DNA of 64,000 nucleotides from positions 682,001 through 746,000 of the forward strand of contig MLAX01000002.1 of NCBI GenBank assembly GCA_001890945.1, given 5' to 3'. Below are positions 37,628 to 47,724 of this stretch, one piece after another. The notes below the pieces were generated by a model. It worked only from the letters and a program-made list of their open reading frames with translations, was not told the origin of the DNA and ran no database searches. Position 1 is the first letter of the stretch. Each line of letters starts with the position of its first letter. Position numbers and translations under genes: made by a program. The stretch comes from Alphaproteobacteria bacterium AO1-B (GTDB lineage: Bacteria; Pseudomonadota; Alphaproteobacteria; Rhizobiales; Stappiaceae).

Positions 37628-38164
37628 TTAGCCGGCGTCTGCAGCAACTTGCATCTTGATGATTTTATCCGGGTTTGCAGGTGGCTCACCCTTTGTGATG
37701 TTGTCGACGAGGTCCATACCTTCGACGACCTTGCCAAACACGGTGTATTGACCGTTCAGCCAGTCACCATCATTGAACATGATGAAAAATTGGGAATTGG
37801 CGCTGTTCGGATTCTGGGCTCGGGCCATGCCAAGCGTCCCACGCTGGAACGGTTCGGACGAAAATTCAGCGTTCACGTCCGGCTTGTCAGATCCGCCGCG
37901 GCCGGTTCCGGTCGGATCGCCTGTTTGCGCCATGAACCCATCAATCACACGGTGAAAGACGATGCCGTCATAAAATCCTTCACGCGTCAGTTCCTTGATG
38001 CGCGCAACATGGTTTGGAGCGAGGTCCGGGCGCAGCTCGATGACCACACGGCCATCTTTCAGATCCAGATAAAGCGTGTTTTCCAGATCCTGCTGTGCAG
38101 CGGCCATAGCCGGCATGAAGATCAGGGACGCCAAAACAGCCAGGGCTGTGAGAATTCGTGACAT
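37628..38164 (-). CDS. Peptidyl-prolyl cis-trans isomerase, cyclophilin type (exported)
   Basis: A 178-residue cyclophilin with an N-terminal Sec leader (ILTALAVLASLIFMPAMAAA, cleavage before QQD), so it should act in the periplasm. The catalytic core matches its neighbour almost position by position: YDGIVFHRVIDGFMAQTGDPTG, LGMARAQNPNSANSQFFIMF, NGQYTVFGKVVEGMDLVD. It lies 60 bases downstream of coaD on the same strand. Confidence 0.93.
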   Translation of the reverse strand: MSRILTALAVLASLIFMPAMAAAQQDLENTLYLDLKDGRVVIELRPDLAPNHVARIKELTREGFYDGIVFHRVIDGFMAQTGDPTGTGRGGSDKPDVNAEFSSEPFQRGTLGMARAQNPNSANSQFFIMFNDGDWLNGQYTVFGKVVEGMDLVDNITKGEPPANPDKIIKMQVAADAG

Positions 38165-38224
38165 TGGATACTCCCGCAGTTCACGTCGTTGATATGGGGT
38201 GAATTGGGATCGACTTAAAATGTG

Positions 38225-38728
38225 TCAGTCCGGTCTTGCACGCCGGCGCAGGGGGGCTGCAACCGGCTCAGGAACAAAAGCGGAGATTTCCCCGCCCATT
38301 TGCGCGATTTGGCGCACCAAAGTGGCCGTAATGTGCCGCACTGCCGGTGATGCCGGAAGGAACACGGTTTTTATGTCCGGCTCCAAAGTTCCGTTCATTC
38401 CGGCCATTTGCATCTCGTAATCAAGATCAGTTCCATCCCGCAACCCGCGCACCAGATAATCGGCCTTTTGGGTGCGTGCTGTGTTGATCACGAGATCGGA
38501 GAACGCGATTACCTCGATCCGGCTGGCTTCAGCCTCGGAGAATTCGGCAACCGCGGATGTGTGAATCAGCTCAACCCGTTCTTCGAACGAAAACAGCGGT
38601 TTCTTTCCCGGATGAATGCCGATGGCCACGACGACCTTGTCCGCTAGTGCAAGCGACTGTCTCAAGATGTCCATATGGCCGTTTGTTACCGGGTCAAAAG
38701 AGCCCGGGTAAAGCGCGATACGTGTCAT
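38225..38728 (-). CDS. coaD: Phosphopantetheine adenylyltransferase
   Basis: A 167-residue enzyme for the penultimate step of coenzyme A synthesis (4'-phosphopantetheine plus ATP to dephospho-CoA). It opens [19 protein letters not shown] with the TNGH nucleotidyltransferase motif, followed by [21 protein letters not shown] and [12 protein letters not shown], the C-terminal family motif. The tail is slightly longer and Arg/Pro rich. It leads the coaD-ppi-ppi run. Confidence 0.95.
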   Translation of the reverse strand: MTRIALYPGSFDPVTNGHMDILRQSLALADKVVVAIGIHPGKKPLFSFEERVELIHTSAVAEFSEAEASRIEVIAFSDLVINTARTQKADYLVRGLRDGTDLDYEMQMAGMNGTLEPDIKTVFLPASPAVRHITATLVRQIAQMGGEISAFVPEPVAAPLRRRARPD

Positions 38729-38888
38729 GGGCTCATCCTTACTCTGGCGCTCGCCGCATCACAAGGCATCCGAGCCCGTGAAAGACAATTTCCGCCATGC
38801 GACATTGTGTGATGGCGGTCACAGGTTTCTTGCCGGACATGGGCCAAGGTGGCCTCATCAACAAACGGCGTGAGCAGGAGCCAAGACG

Positions 38889-39305
38889 ATGAGGAGCAGC
38901 AGTTTTTACAAAACAACCGGTCATCACCAGGTTGCCCGTCCCTTTACAGCGAAAACCAAAGCCATGGACCCGATTGCAAATTTCAAACTGGCCTCGATCT
39001 TCATCCTGGCCCTGCTGACTGTCTTGATCGCAGGCATCATCAGCATGAACGCGAGCAACGCTTCACAGGCACAAGAAATTGGTCAGACAGCACCGCAGGG
39101 CATGATGGCGACCAAGACTGACCGCGCTGTCATCCCGGCTAAGGCTGCCAACTGTGAAAGCCAGACATGGGGCGCTTGGAGCGCTGAATGTGCCGCAGAG
39201 CTGACCGGCGCCTCCAAGGTTCGCACCGTTTCCTACGTTACGATCGAAAAACAGCCGAACACCGTCAACCAGACCATTTTGGCCCGCTACCCATCGACCA
39301 ACTGA
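38889..39305 (+). CDS. Small membrane-anchored or exported protein of unknown function
   Basis: A 138-residue protein that I do not recognise. After ~30 polar residues there is a hydrophobic stretch (LASIFILALLTVLIAGIIS, residues ~34-52), then a soluble region with two cysteines (ANCESQTWGAWSAECAAEL) that could pair. AGGAGCC lies 9 bases before the ATG, which supports the start; an internal ATG at 38964 would put the hydrophobic part near the N-terminus as a leader. A weak terminator follows. Confidence 0.62.
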   Translation: MRSSSFYKTTGHHQVARPFTAKTKAMDPIANFKLASIFILALLTVLIAGIISMNASNASQAQEIGQTAPQGMMATKTDRAVIPAKAANCESQTWGAWSAECAAELTGASKVRTVSYVTIEKQPNTVNQTILARYPSTN

Positions 39306-39341
39306 TCTAAAACCTCCAAAACCAAATATCCCCAACGGCAA

Positions 39342-39379
39342 ACAGCGGCTCAGGTTCCACCCTGGCCGCTGTTGTCGTT
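39342..39379 (+). terminator. Candidate terminator of the small exported-protein gene
   Basis: ACAGCGGC-T-CAGG, loop, CCTGG-CCGCTGT, then TGTCGTTTTC on the plus strand, 37 bases after the stop at 39305. The stem is good, the T-run poor. Confidence 0.4.
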
Positions 39380-39558
39380 TTCGGCTTCCCAAATTGCGAA
39401 GAAACTCTCCAAATCCGGCAAATCCTGACCAACCAGGATCAGCAACAAATTCATCATAGCGGCTGTTTTAATTGACTTATTTCAGGTCAAGAAGCTTTGG
39501 CAAAGAGTTTGCTCCTTCAGGCATATAAGCGCTTCGGCGCACCATCACAGGGAGCAGA

Positions 39559-39774
39559 ATGATGACGAAGACCCACGCAACACGCCGCCCTCGTGCCACT
39601 ACATGGGCCCGGACTGCACAGATCAAAAACTATGAGGATCTTGGTATCGCCGCGTTGCATGCGGCGCTGGTATGCAAAAATTTTCGTTCACCGGCAGCAG
39701 TAGCGAATCTAGCCCCGACTTGGCATGGCGCCCCAAACATGTCCGGCATTCTTGCAGGCGTTGCAGAGAGTTGA
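39559..39774 (+). CDS. Small basic hypothetical protein
   Basis: A 71-residue frame between the exported-protein gene and gyrA, preceded by GGGAGCAGA ending at the ATG (two ATGs in a row; 39562 is equally possible). The first 20 residues are basic (THATRRPRATTWARTAQ), and the middle NYEDLGIAALHAALVC looks helical. I do not recognise it. It does not overlap a known gene on either strand, and its stop lies 26 bases before the gyrA terminator. Reality rests on the ribosome site and position only. Confidence 0.42.
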   Translation: MMTKTHATRRPRATTWARTAQIKNYEDLGIAALHAALVCKNFRSPAAVANLAPTWHGAPNMSGILAGVAES

Positions 39775-39800
39775 GCTGGCAACATAACAACCTGAATCTG

Positions 39801-39841
39801 AAAAAGAAAAGGGCGGCAAATCCATCTCTGAAATGCCGCCC
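39801..39841 (-). terminator. Rho-independent terminator of gyrA
   Basis: On the minus strand GGGCGGCA, a 15-base loop, TGCCGCCC, followed by TTTTCTTTTTC. The stem ends 13 bases after the gyrA stop. Confidence 0.85.
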
Positions 39842-39853
39842 GAATTCTAAGTG

Positions 39854-42676
39854 TTACTCATCTGAATCTGAGGAACTGTCTGGTGCATCACCATCGCCCC
39901 CCTCGCCTGATCCAGCGTCGCCCTCGGCTGCGCCACCTTCTGGCAGTTCACCTTCGACGAGCTCTTCATCCTCATCAACCTCGGAGATCCCTTCAACGGC
40001 GACGACCTTCTCGTCTTCGGCCGTCTTGAATATGATCACCCCTTGGGTCGCGCGGCCAGCGATACGGATTCCATCGACCGGGCAGCGGATCAACTGACCG
40101 CCATCCGTCACCAGCATGATCTGATGACTGTCTTCAACCGGGAACGAGGCTATCAAGCCGCCATTCCGGTTGTTGACGGCCATTGCCGTAATGCCCTTAC
40201 CGCCGCGGCCGGTGACACGGTACTCAAAAGACGACGTCCGTTTGCCATATCCGTTTTCAGAAATTGTCAGGATTATCTGTTCCGCAGCGCTCATTTCCGC
40301 ATAGCGTTCCTGAGACAACTCGCCAGCAACAACACCATCCTCGTCAGCAGCCCCGCCGTTTTCATCCGCTTCGCCGCGCATCGCCCGGGAAAGCTTCAGA
40401 TATGCGGCGCGCTCCTCAGCATCGACATCGATGTGATGCAGGATTTGCATGGAGATGACACGATCGCCGTCCGCAAGCCGGATGCCGCGAACACCTACTG
40501 AATTCCGTCCGGCAAAAACCCGAACGTCTGTCACAGGGAACCGGATACACTGGCCGGAATTCGTGGTCAGCATGACATCCGAATGCTCAGAACATGTGTC
40601 GACCCCCACAATGCCGTCGCCATCTTCCAGCTTCATGGCAATCTTGCCGTTCCGGTTGATGTTGACGAAATCGGAGAGCTTGTTCCGGCGCACGGTACCG
40701 CGCACCGTTGCAAACATCACGTCGAGGTTTGCCCAGGTGTCCTCGTCTTCCGGCAACGGCAGAATTGAGGTGATCTGTTCGCCTTGCTCCAACGGCAGCA
40801 TATTGACCAGAGCTTTGCCGCGCGAGGTCGGGCCGCCGAGAGGCAGACGCCAGACCTTCATCTTGTAGCAAATACCTCGGGAGGAGAAGAACAGAACCGG
40901 CGTATGCGTGTTGGCAACAAAGAGACGGGTGACGAAATCCTCATCCTTGGTCGCCATGCCCGAACGGCCCTTACCGCCGCGGCGTTGCGCGCGGTAAGTC
41001 GCAAGCGGGACACGCTTGATGTAGCCGCCGTGAGAGACGGTCACGACCATGTCTTCGCGCTGGATCAGGTCTTCTTCGTCAAAGTCCGCTCCGCCTTCTA
41101 TGATCTCGGTCCTGCGCGGGGTAGCGAATTCTTCCTTGATCTCCAGCATCTCGTTGCGGACGATCTCCTGGATCCGGGCTCGGGAGCGAAGAATGTCGAG
41201 ATAGTCGCTTATTTCGGCGCCGATCTTGTTGAGCTCTTCTTCAATCTCGTCCCGGCCCATGGCCGTCAGGCGCTGCAGCCGGAGATCGAGGATCGCGCGA
41301 GCCTGTTCTTCGGACAGCTTGTAAGTACCGTCCTCTTGAACCATGTGGCGCGGATCGTCGATCAAGCGGATCAGATCTTCCACGTCCCTGGCCGGCCAGT
41401 TGCGTTCCATCAATTGTGCGCGCGCAGTCGCCGGATCCGGGGCGGCCCTAATAAGTTTGATCACCTCATCAATATTGGCGACAGCAATTCCGAGGCCGAC
41501 CAAGATATGCGCCCTGTCGCGGCACTTTTTCAGCAGGTACCGCGTCCGGCGCTGGATGACCTCTTCGCGGAAGGCGACGAAAGCCTTCAGCATGTCGGTC
41601 AGGTTCATCTGTTCGGGCTTGCCGCCGTTCAGCGCCACCATGTTCGCCCCAAAGGACGTTTGAAGCTGGCTGAACCGGTAAAGCTGGTTCAAAACCACAT
41701 CCGGCACGGCGTCGCGTTTAAGCTCAATCACGACCCGCATACCGGAGCGGTCACTTTCATCGCGAATGTCGGAGATGCCTTCGACGCGCTTGTCCCGCAC
41801 CATCTCGGCGATCTTTTCGATCATCGTGGACTTGTTGACCTGATACGGAATTTCCGAAACGATCAGGGCCCAGCGATCCTTGCGGATTTCTTCCGTGTCG
41901 ACCTTGGCCCGCATCGGCACGGACCCACGGCCCGTCTCATAAGCGCTGCGGATACCGGAGCGGCCGAGGATCATGCCGCCGGTCGGGAAGTCCGGTCCGG
42001 GCACGATCTGCATGAGCTCTTCCAGCGTCATCGCCGGGTTTTCCATGATCGCGATGGAGGCGTCGATCACTTCGCCCAGATTGTGCGGTGGGATGTTCGT
42101 CGCCATACCGACCGCGATACCACCGGCACCATTGACCAGAAGGTTCGGGAATTTTGCAGGAAGGACGACCGGCTCGGATTCAGAGTTGTCGTAGTTTTCC
42201 TGAAAATCGACCGTTTCCTTGTCGATGTCATCGAGAAGCCGGTGCGCAACCTTTTCCAGACGGCACTCGGTGTACCGCATCGCCGCGGCCGGATCGCCAT
42301 CGATGGAGCCGAAGTTGCCCTGGCCGTCGATCAACGGCAAGCGTAGGGAGAAATCCTGCGCCATGCGGACAAGGGCATCATAGATCGCGCTGTCACCATG
42401 CGGGTGGTACTTACCCATAACATCGCCGACCACACGGGCCGACTTGCGGTAAGGCTTGTTCCACTCATAGCCGTTTTCATGCATCGAATAGAGAATGCGC
42501 CGGTGCACCGGCTTCAAGCCGTCCCGGACGTCCGGTAGCGCACGGGACACGATCACGCTCATGGCGTAATCGAGATAGCTGCGCTTCATTTCATCGACGA
42601 TGGAGACCGGCTTGATGTCCGACGGAAGCCCGCCTGAAGGGGTGCTGTTGTCCTGGTCAGCCAAGGAGACACTCAT
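39854..42676 (-). CDS. gyrA: DNA gyrase subunit A
   Basis: A 940-residue GyrA, the DNA breakage-reunion subunit of gyrase. The start region has [20 protein letters not shown]. The quinolone-determining segment reads [18 protein letters not shown], with Ser and Asp at the positions of E. coli Ser83 and Asp87, the unmutated pair. MRYTECRL contains the active-site Tyr. A coiled-coil gate and the C-terminal beta-pinwheel with its GyrA box ([10 protein letters not shown]) follow. The last ~45 residues are an acidic, Gly/Ser-rich tail ([18 protein letters not shown] and onward), a common C-terminal feature. Confidence 0.97.
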   Translation of the reverse strand: MSVSLADQDNSTPSGGLPSDIKPVSIVDEMKRSYLDYAMSVIVSRALPDVRDGLKPVHRRILYSMHENGYEWNKPYRKSARVVGDVMGKYHPHGDSAIYDALVRMAQDFSLRLPLIDGQGNFGSIDGDPAAAMRYTECRLEKVAHRLLDDIDKETVDFQENYDNSESEPVVLPAKFPNLLVNGAGGIAVGMATNIPPHNLGEVIDASIAIMENPAMTLEELMQIVPGPDFPTGGMILGRSGIRSAYETGRGSVPMRAKVDTEEIRKDRWALIVSEIPYQVNKSTMIEKIAEMVRDKRVEGISDIRDESDRSGMRVVIELKRDAVPDVVLNQLYRFSQLQTSFGANMVALNGGKPEQMNLTDMLKAFVAFREEVIQRRTRYLLKKCRDRAHILVGLGIAVANIDEVIKLIRAAPDPATARAQLMERNWPARDVEDLIRLIDDPRHMVQEDGTYKLSEEQARAILDLRLQRLTAMGRDEIEEELNKIGAEISDYLDILRSRARIQEIVRNEMLEIKEEFATPRRTEIIEGGADFDEEDLIQREDMVVTVSHGGYIKRVPLATYRAQRRGGKGRSGMATKDEDFVTRLFVANTHTPVLFFSSRGICYKMKVWRLPLGGPTSRGKALVNMLPLEQGEQITSILPLPEDEDTWANLDVMFATVRGTVRRNKLSDFVNINRNGKIAMKLEDGDGIVGVDTCSEHSDVMLTTNSGQCIRFPVTDVRVFAGRNSVGVRGIRLADGDRVISMQILHHIDVDAEERAAYLKLSRAMRGEADENGGAADEDGVVAGELSQERYAEMSAAEQIILTISENGYGKRTSSFEYRVTGRGGKGITAMAVNNRNGGLIASFPVEDSHQIMLVTDGGQLIRCPVDGIRIAGRATQGVIIFKTAEDEKVVAVEGISEVDEDEELVEGELPEGGAAEGDAGSGEGGDGDAPDSSSDSDE

Positions 42677-42888
42677 TTGTTTGTTATTGCTGGTGTCTTT
42701 ATATCCGATTCAATTCGCGGGACCAAATTTGCGGACGTTTTTGAGCTTGCTAATAATCTCGTAATTTCAATGCCTTATAAATCATATACACAGGCACACA
42801 GAAACATTTCACAAGGCTTGGTCGCGCAAGGGGCAAAAGCCCTGTAAAACGCACGTCAAACGCCCAATCAGCCTGTCGGAGACACGCG

Positions 42889-43524
42889 ATGATCGACTTT
42901 TACATCAATGCCTTCGCCACGCTTTTTGTGACCATCGATCCCGTCGGATTGGCGCCGATGTTTCTGGCGATAACGGCCGGCATGAGCTCCGCCGACCGGC
43001 GCCGGGTTGCCATCCGGGCGACCATCACTGCAGCCGGTATTTTGGGCCTGTTCTACTTCACCGGACAAACGGTGCTCAATGTTTTGGGGATCTCGGTTTC
43101 GGCCTTCCGGGTCGCCGGCGGCATCTTGTTGTTCCTGATCGCCATCGAGATGATTTTCGGCAAACGCCAGGAACGCAAAAGTGAAACGGCCGAAAAAGCG
43201 ATGGAATCCGCTGAGGCCCATCATGCGACCATCAACGAACTCGCCATCTTTCCCCTGGCCATTCCACTGATTTCTGGCCCGGCTGCCATATCTGCAATCA
43301 TTCTCCTGTCCAGCCAGGCCCCGGACACCCTGACATATGCCGGTCTTGGCGGCGTGATCTTGATCATCCTGGTCAGTTGTCTCGGCGCCTTCTTGCTGGC
43401 AGAACGCATTGAGCGCGCGCTGGGGGATACGGCTCAGCTGGTCATCACGCGCCTGCTGGGCGTCCTACTTGCAGCCCTTTCGGTACAATTTGTCGCCGAC
43501 GGGATCCTGGCGTTCCTCGCGTAA
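42889..43524 (+). CDS. MarC family integral membrane protein
   Basis: A 211-residue protein with about six membrane spans. The N-terminal FATLFVTIDPVGLAPMFLAIT and the central FPLAIPLISGPAAISAIILL are the two conserved repeats of MarC (UPF0056). Function is unsettled; the early link to multiple antibiotic resistance was withdrawn. CGGAGAC precedes the ATG. The gene converges on the next, with four bases between stops. The 212 bases upstream, shared with gyrA, are AT-richer and hold the divergent promoters. Confidence 0.9.
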   Translation: MIDFYINAFATLFVTIDPVGLAPMFLAITAGMSSADRRRVAIRATITAAGILGLFYFTGQTVLNVLGISVSAFRVAGGILLFLIAIEMIFGKRQERKSETAEKAMESAEAHHATINELAIFPLAIPLISGPAAISAIILLSSQAPDTLTYAGLGGVILIILVSCLGAFLLAERIERALGDTAQLVITRLLGVLLAALSVQFVADGILAFLA

Positions 43525-43528
43525 CCGG

Positions 43529-43897
43529 TTACGGAAGCTCCAAACGGAATTCCTGCGGCGAAACACCGTGAACGCTGTCCCGCGCGCGGATTATCACGGA
43601 GGTGATATCGTCCGGAACCTGAACGCCGGACAAGGACCGGGTAAATGGTTGCTCGTTGACATGCGGGTGCGCCAGGACCCTTTTGCCGAGAAGTTCGCCC
43701 TCCGGCGTGTAGACCTCCCAAAGATCCGAATAGTGGTCCCAGCCTGTATCGCCGTGCTTGAGCGTGACAGAAAACGTCCACCCGCCGGCACCCTCTTTCG
43801 CCGTTGCATCAACAATCTCAACGTCACCAGCGACGCCTGCGCCAGAGACGAGCGCGCTGATGATTGCGGCGATGGAGATAACCCTTTTTCCCAGCAT
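43529..43897 (-). CDS. Small exported protein of unknown function
   Basis: A 122-residue protein with a Sec leader (KRVISIAAIISALVSGAG, cleavage near GVAGD). The mature part looks like a beta-sandwich: VEIVDATAKEGAGGWTFSVTLKH (residues 26-48), TGWDHYSDLWEVYTPEGELLG and HPHVNEQPFTRSLSGVQVP, with conserved-looking Trp and His residues. It resembles small conserved alphaproteobacterial exported proteins with no assigned role. No Cys pair or catalytic motif is visible. Confidence 0.72.
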   Translation of the reverse strand: MLGKRVISIAAIISALVSGAGVAGDVEIVDATAKEGAGGWTFSVTLKHGDTGWDHYSDLWEVYTPEGELLGKRVLAHPHVNEQPFTRSLSGVQVPDDITSVIIRARDSVHGVSPQEFRLELP

Positions 43898-44210
43898 TCA
43901 AATGCTCCAAACATTCTTTTCAATGCGGCCAGTTTGCCGGGAAATCGAGAGCACAAACAGTCAAACTTGCGTCACTGGGAGTTAATTTAAGGATACGCGC
44001 GTGTTGCGGAGGGGCTAATTTCAAGGATTTACAAACCCCGTCTGAATCTTCAGCACTTTGTGGAAGCGCAATCTTACTGCTGGAACCACAAAACCCTTGT
44101 CCAACCATTCGGGTTCTTTTTGGACCCCACCAAACAGCTCGGACTTTAGTGTTTATTTAGAACTCTCGCGCTCTACTGAGCTACAGCTGATTTATTCTTG
44201 CGAGCATGCC
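43898..44210. other. Intergenic region before the methyltransferase gene
   Basis: About 313 bases without a convincing gene. It contains a weak stem AACCC...GGGTT followed by CTTTTTGG near 44088-44126 and, on the minus strand, a GTAGCTCAG...GAGCGCGAG stretch near 44168-44187 that resembles a tRNA D-arm but has no matching remainder. An open frame extends from 44058 into the methyltransferase, but its first 51 codons look non-coding. Confidence 0.45.
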
Positions 44211-44930
44211 ATGCAGTCCGTTGCCAACACGACATATTCTGGTCTTCAAGAACTCGCGTTTGTCGAAGAATCCATGCCGGAATACAATGAGCATATCGTG
44301 AAACTCATTTCCGGAGCGCTTTATGATTGCGAGTCTATCGTAGACTTCGGTGCAGGAATCGGAACATTGGCGGACGTTGTACACAAGCAGACAGCTGTGC
44401 GGCCGCAGTGCATCGAAATCGACGAAACCGCACAGTCAGTTCTTCGCCATCGAGGGTATCAGGTCTCAAACAGTCTTCTCGATCTTCCGGAACAGGTTGG
44501 CGGCATTTACAGTTCCAACGTTCTCGAACATATCGAAGATGACCGTGGAGCTATCAGTGACTGTTTTGAGGCTTTGCAGCCAGGCGGAACCTTGGTCCTC
44601 TACCTTCCAGCGTTTCAGTTGCTGTTTTCTGGGTTGGATAGGTCTGTCGGACATTATCGCCGTTATTCGAAGCGGGACCTCATCCACAAACTCCAATCTT
44701 CCGGCTTCGCCATCAAAGATTGCCACTATGTTGAAAGCTTGGGGTTCTTTGCCAGCCTTGTGGTGAAGCTTGTCGGTTATGATGTCGAGGGCGGTCTCGG
44801 CTCAGCGTCTTCCTATGAGTTTTACAACAAGTACGTCTTTCCCCTCAGCAAGAAAATCGATGCTGTTGGAGCGCGGCACTTGCTGGGCAAAAACATTTTT
44901 GTCGTCGCGCAAAAACCGCACGGGGCCTAA
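44211..44930 (+). CDS. Class I SAM-dependent methyltransferase
   Basis: A 239-residue methyltransferase. Motif I reads SIVDFGAGIGTLADVV; motif II has CIEIDE; SSNVLEHIEDD is the motif IV region typical of the Methyltransf_11/23 group; ALQPGGTLVLYLPAF follows. The later segment GHYRRYSKRDLIHKLQSSGF is common in methyltransferases found near glycan or lipid genes, but no such genes adjoin it here. The substrate is unknown. The start at 44211 is inferred from where conservation-like sequence begins; no strong ribosome site is seen. Confidence 0.75.
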   Translation: MQSVANTTYSGLQELAFVEESMPEYNEHIVKLISGALYDCESIVDFGAGIGTLADVVHKQTAVRPQCIEIDETAQSVLRHRGYQVSNSLLDLPEQVGGIYSSNVLEHIEDDRGAISDCFEALQPGGTLVLYLPAFQLLFSGLDRSVGHYRRYSKRDLIHKLQSSGFAIKDCHYVESLGFFASLVVKLVGYDVEGGLGSASSYEFYNKYVFPLSKKIDAVGARHLLGKNIFVVAQKPHGA

Positions 44931-45043
44931 ATTTCTGATCCGGGCCCACATCGTCCGCTCGGCAACACCCCCAAATTTCACTCGGCCTTGTGATATCCGG
45001 TCCTGATCTGTCAAACTGACCGCCAGAACAGGAGGTTGCTTCT

Positions 45044-45370
45044 ATGAGCGTTGCGGCGGTTCGAGAAACACTGGTCAGGCTGAAGGCGGAGCTTGAGAGC
45101 TTCAGCGAGATCTCCGAGGACGCGCGCGCGACCGTCATGCTGGACCAACAGGCCGTTGGCCGGCTCTCCCGCATGGACGCTCTCCAGGGACAAGCCATGG
45201 CGCAAGCCTCCGAGCGACAGCGCCGCGCCGATATTCAACGGATAGAAGCGGCGCTCAAACGCCTGGATGAGGGGGAATACGGTTATTGCGCCCAATGCGG
45301 CGAAGACATTGCTACAAACCGTCTTGAGGTCGACCCGGCAGCGGCCTTTTGTATCCGCTGCGCGAAATAG
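45044..45370 (+). CDS. TraR/DksA family zinc-finger protein
   Basis: A 108-residue protein with a long helical N-terminal half (RETLVRLKAELESFSE, then IQRIEAALKRLDEGEYG) and a C4 zinc finger (CAQCGEDIATNRLEVDP ending CIRCAK). This is the DksA/TraR architecture that reaches into the RNA polymerase secondary channel. It is shorter than classical DksA (about 150 residues), and the coiled-coil tip does not carry an obvious Asp-x-x-Asp-Ala. AGGAGG lies eight bases before the ATG. It converges closely on the next gene. Confidence 0.85.
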   Translation: MSVAAVRETLVRLKAELESFSEISEDARATVMLDQQAVGRLSRMDALQGQAMAQASERQRRADIQRIEAALKRLDEGEYGYCAQCGEDIATNRLEVDPAAAFCIRCAK

Positions 45371-45374
45371 GGCG

Positions 45375-45884
45375 TCAGGAGACCAGTCCGCGCAGTTGCT
45401 TCATCCAGTTTCCGATATCGCTGGCAACTCTATCGATCGGAAACCGGGAAAGTGTCTCTTCGGTCCACGGGTCATTTGAACACAGAATTTCCTCGAAGGA
45501 TTTTATTTGCGCGCTGTGTTCCGGTGTCACCGGCAACCCTCGCGCCGCATTCAAGAGAACCAATTGTTCATGGATCCGCCGCAGTACAGAGAGCGCCGCG
45601 CCCATCCTGGCTTTTAGCGCTGGCTCTTCCCGCCAACTCGCGCCACCAAAGACCTCTTGAGTAACCCGTTGGCCGGCTCCGAAACACGTGTAGCTCACGC
45701 AGCCCGGAAATCCACGTTCAACCCGTTCTTCAAAAATCTTGCAAGTATTGTCGGTTTCAAGGTTCGGGCATTCCTTCCCGGCCGCCTTGTCCAGACCAAA
45801 TGACTCGGACTTGTCGAACGCAAACACGACGCAGCACAGCGCAGCGCATTTTGAGCAATCCGGTTCAAGGTCGATGAGCGCCAT
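45375..45884 (-). CDS. Cysteine-rich putative metal-binding protein (YkgJ-like)
   Basis: A 169-residue protein whose first third holds most of its cysteines: CSKCAALCC, then ECPNLETDNTCKIFEER and FPGCVSYTC. The spacing resembles the YkgJ/CxxCxxCC group of predicted metal- or cluster-binding proteins. The rest is helical without known motifs. The role is unknown. The ATG at 45884 is chosen; a GTG at 45908 would add eight residues and has no ribosome site. Confidence 0.65.
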   Translation of the reverse strand: MALIDLEPDCSKCAALCCVVFAFDKSESFGLDKAAGKECPNLETDNTCKIFEERVERGFPGCVSYTCFGAGQRVTQEVFGGASWREEPALKARMGAALSVLRRIHEQLVLLNAARGLPVTPEHSAQIKSFEEILCSNDPWTEETLSRFPIDRVASDIGNWMKQLRGLVS

Positions 45885-45956
45885 GGGCACGAAAACCTTT
45901 TGCTTCACCTAAAACAAAGAGACCGCAGCTTGTTTCCAAACCGCGGCCTGCCAAAA

Positions 45957-47531
45957 CTATTCCCACTCGATCGTGCCCGGAGGTTTTGACGTGATGTCGT
46001 AGGTCACGCGGTTGATGCCTTCGACCTCGTTGATGATCCGGGTCGCGGTTTCACCGAGAAACTCGTGGCTGAACGGATAATAGTCCGCGGTCATGCCGTC
46101 GACGGAGGTTACAGCACGGAGCGCACAGGCGTAATCGTAAGTCCGGCCATCACCCATCACGCCGACCGTGCGGACCGGCAGGATTGCTACAAAAGCTTGC
46201 CAGATCTCGTCATACAGGCCGTGCTTGCGGATTTGGTCGATGTAAACCGCGTCCGCCTTGCGCAGGATTTCCAGTTTATCACGGGTGATTTCCCCCGGAC
46301 AGCGAATGGCAAGGCCCGGTCCTGGAAACGGGTGACGGCCGATAAAGCTCTCCGGCAAGCCAAGCTCCCGGCCAAGCGCCCTCACCTCGTCCTTGAACAA
46401 CTCGCGCAGTGGCTCGACCAGTTTCAAACCCATCTTTTCCGGGAGGCCACCGACATTGTGGTGCGATTTGATCGTTACCGACGGCCCGCCGGAGAAGCTG
46501 ACGCTTTCAATCACATCCGGATAGAGTGTGCCCTGAGCCAGGAACTCCGCGCCTTCAATCTCATTGGCGTGTTGCTGGAACACGTCGATGAACAGCTTGC
46601 CGATAATCTTGCGCTTGGTTTCCGGGTCGGACTGGCCGTCCAGTTCGCCAAGGAACAGATCGCTCTCGTCGGCGTGGATCAGCGGAATGTTATAGTTGTC
46701 CCGGAACATCGAGACGACTTCTTCCGCCTCGTTTAGCCGCAACAGACCATGGTCGACGAAAACACATGTCAGCTGGTCGCCGATTGCCTCATGGATCAGG
46801 ACGGCGGCCACGGAGCTGTCCACACCACCCGACAAACCGCAGATGACTTTCTTGTCGCCGACCTGCTGACGGATCTTTTCGATCGCGTCGTCCTTGTAGG
46901 CGCCCATGGTCCAGTCACCGGTGAACCCGGCGAGCTTGACGAAATTCTCGTAAAGCGTCTTGCCGTTCGGTGTGTGGTGCACTTCCGGGTGGAACTGAAC
47001 GGCGTAAAAGTTCCGGTCCGTGTCCGCGGTGATCGCGTAAGGCGCGTTCGGCGAGGTGCCGAATACCTCGAAACCTGGCGCGAGCTTGGCGACGTGATCA
47101 CCATGGCTCATCCAGACCTGCTCCCTGCCACCCGCAAACCAGCCGTTCAGGATCGACAGATCGGTACCGGCGGGTGTCACGAAGGCGCGGCCGAATTCTG
47201 CGGTGCCGCCACCGCCGGAAATCTTGCCGCCATGCACTTCACCGCCCAGCTGCTGCATCATCACTTGCTGGCCGTAGCAGATGCCGAGGATTGGAACACC
47301 GATGCTGTATACGCTCTCCGGCGGCCGCGGTGAGCCTTCCCGCGTCACGGAATCCGGCCCGCCGGAGAAGATCACCGCCTTTGGCGCGAACTCGGCCAAA
47401 AACTCGTCGGTGACCTTTTGATACGGGTGGATTTCGCAGTAGACATTCAGCTCGCGCAAGCGGCGGGCGATCAGCTGGGTCACCTGCGAACCGAAGTCGA
47501 TGATAAGGAGGCGGTCGTGATGATGTGTCAT
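45957..47531 (-). CDS. guaA: GMP synthase (glutamine-hydrolysing)
   Basis: A 524-residue GMP synthase that converts XMP to GMP. The class I glutamine amidotransferase domain (residues ~1-200) has the Cys nucleophile in [15 protein letters not shown] and the His-Glu pair in QFHPEVHHT. The ATP pyrophosphatase domain has the P-loop [13 protein letters not shown], and the C-terminal dimerisation domain ends in [11 protein letters not shown]. It lies a few kilobases from guaB, so both final GMP-branch enzymes are in this region but in separate units. Confidence 0.97.
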   Translation of the reverse strand: MTHHHDRLLIIDFGSQVTQLIARRLRELNVYCEIHPYQKVTDEFLAEFAPKAVIFSGGPDSVTREGSPRPPESVYSIGVPILGICYGQQVMMQQLGGEVHGGKISGGGGTAEFGRAFVTPAGTDLSILNGWFAGGREQVWMSHGDHVAKLAPGFEVFGTSPNAPYAITADTDRNFYAVQFHPEVHHTPNGKTLYENFVKLAGFTGDWTMGAYKDDAIEKIRQQVGDKKVICGLSGGVDSSVAAVLIHEAIGDQLTCVFVDHGLLRLNEAEEVVSMFRDNYNIPLIHADESDLFLGELDGQSDPETKRKIIGKLFIDVFQQHANEIEGAEFLAQGTLYPDVIESVSFSGGPSVTIKSHHNVGGLPEKMGLKLVEPLRELFKDEVRALGRELGLPESFIGRHPFPGPGLAIRCPGEITRDKLEILRKADAVYIDQIRKHGLYDEIWQAFVAILPVRTVGVMGDGRTYDYACALRAVTSVDGMTADYYPFSHEFLGETATRIINEVEGINRVTYDITSKPPGTIEWE

Positions 47532-47724
47532 GGCGCGCTTCTACCCGTCTTTTTGCCGAAATTGAACCGGATTCTTGCGCCGCAAACGCTCTCGCACAAC
47601 ATTTTGCCTCTGACTGTACTGCGCACCGATCCGGGAGAAGCTGTGTACGGTTGGATTTGGCGTTTGCTCCGGACTCCCCGCCTGCCCTAGGTTAATGAAT
47701 CAATAACCAGCCCAACCGAGCATC

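Noticed and set aside
40784..42346. 520-codon open frame antisense to gyrA
   Set aside because: Long antisense frames are a normal by-product of GC-rich codon use; the translation has no recognisable domain and gyrA on the other strand is certain.
44166..44189. tRNA-like D-arm sequence on the minus strand (GTAGCTCAG...GAGCGCGAG)
   Set aside because: No anticodon arm, T arm or acceptor stem can be found around it; the D-loop would be too short. Chance similarity is likely.
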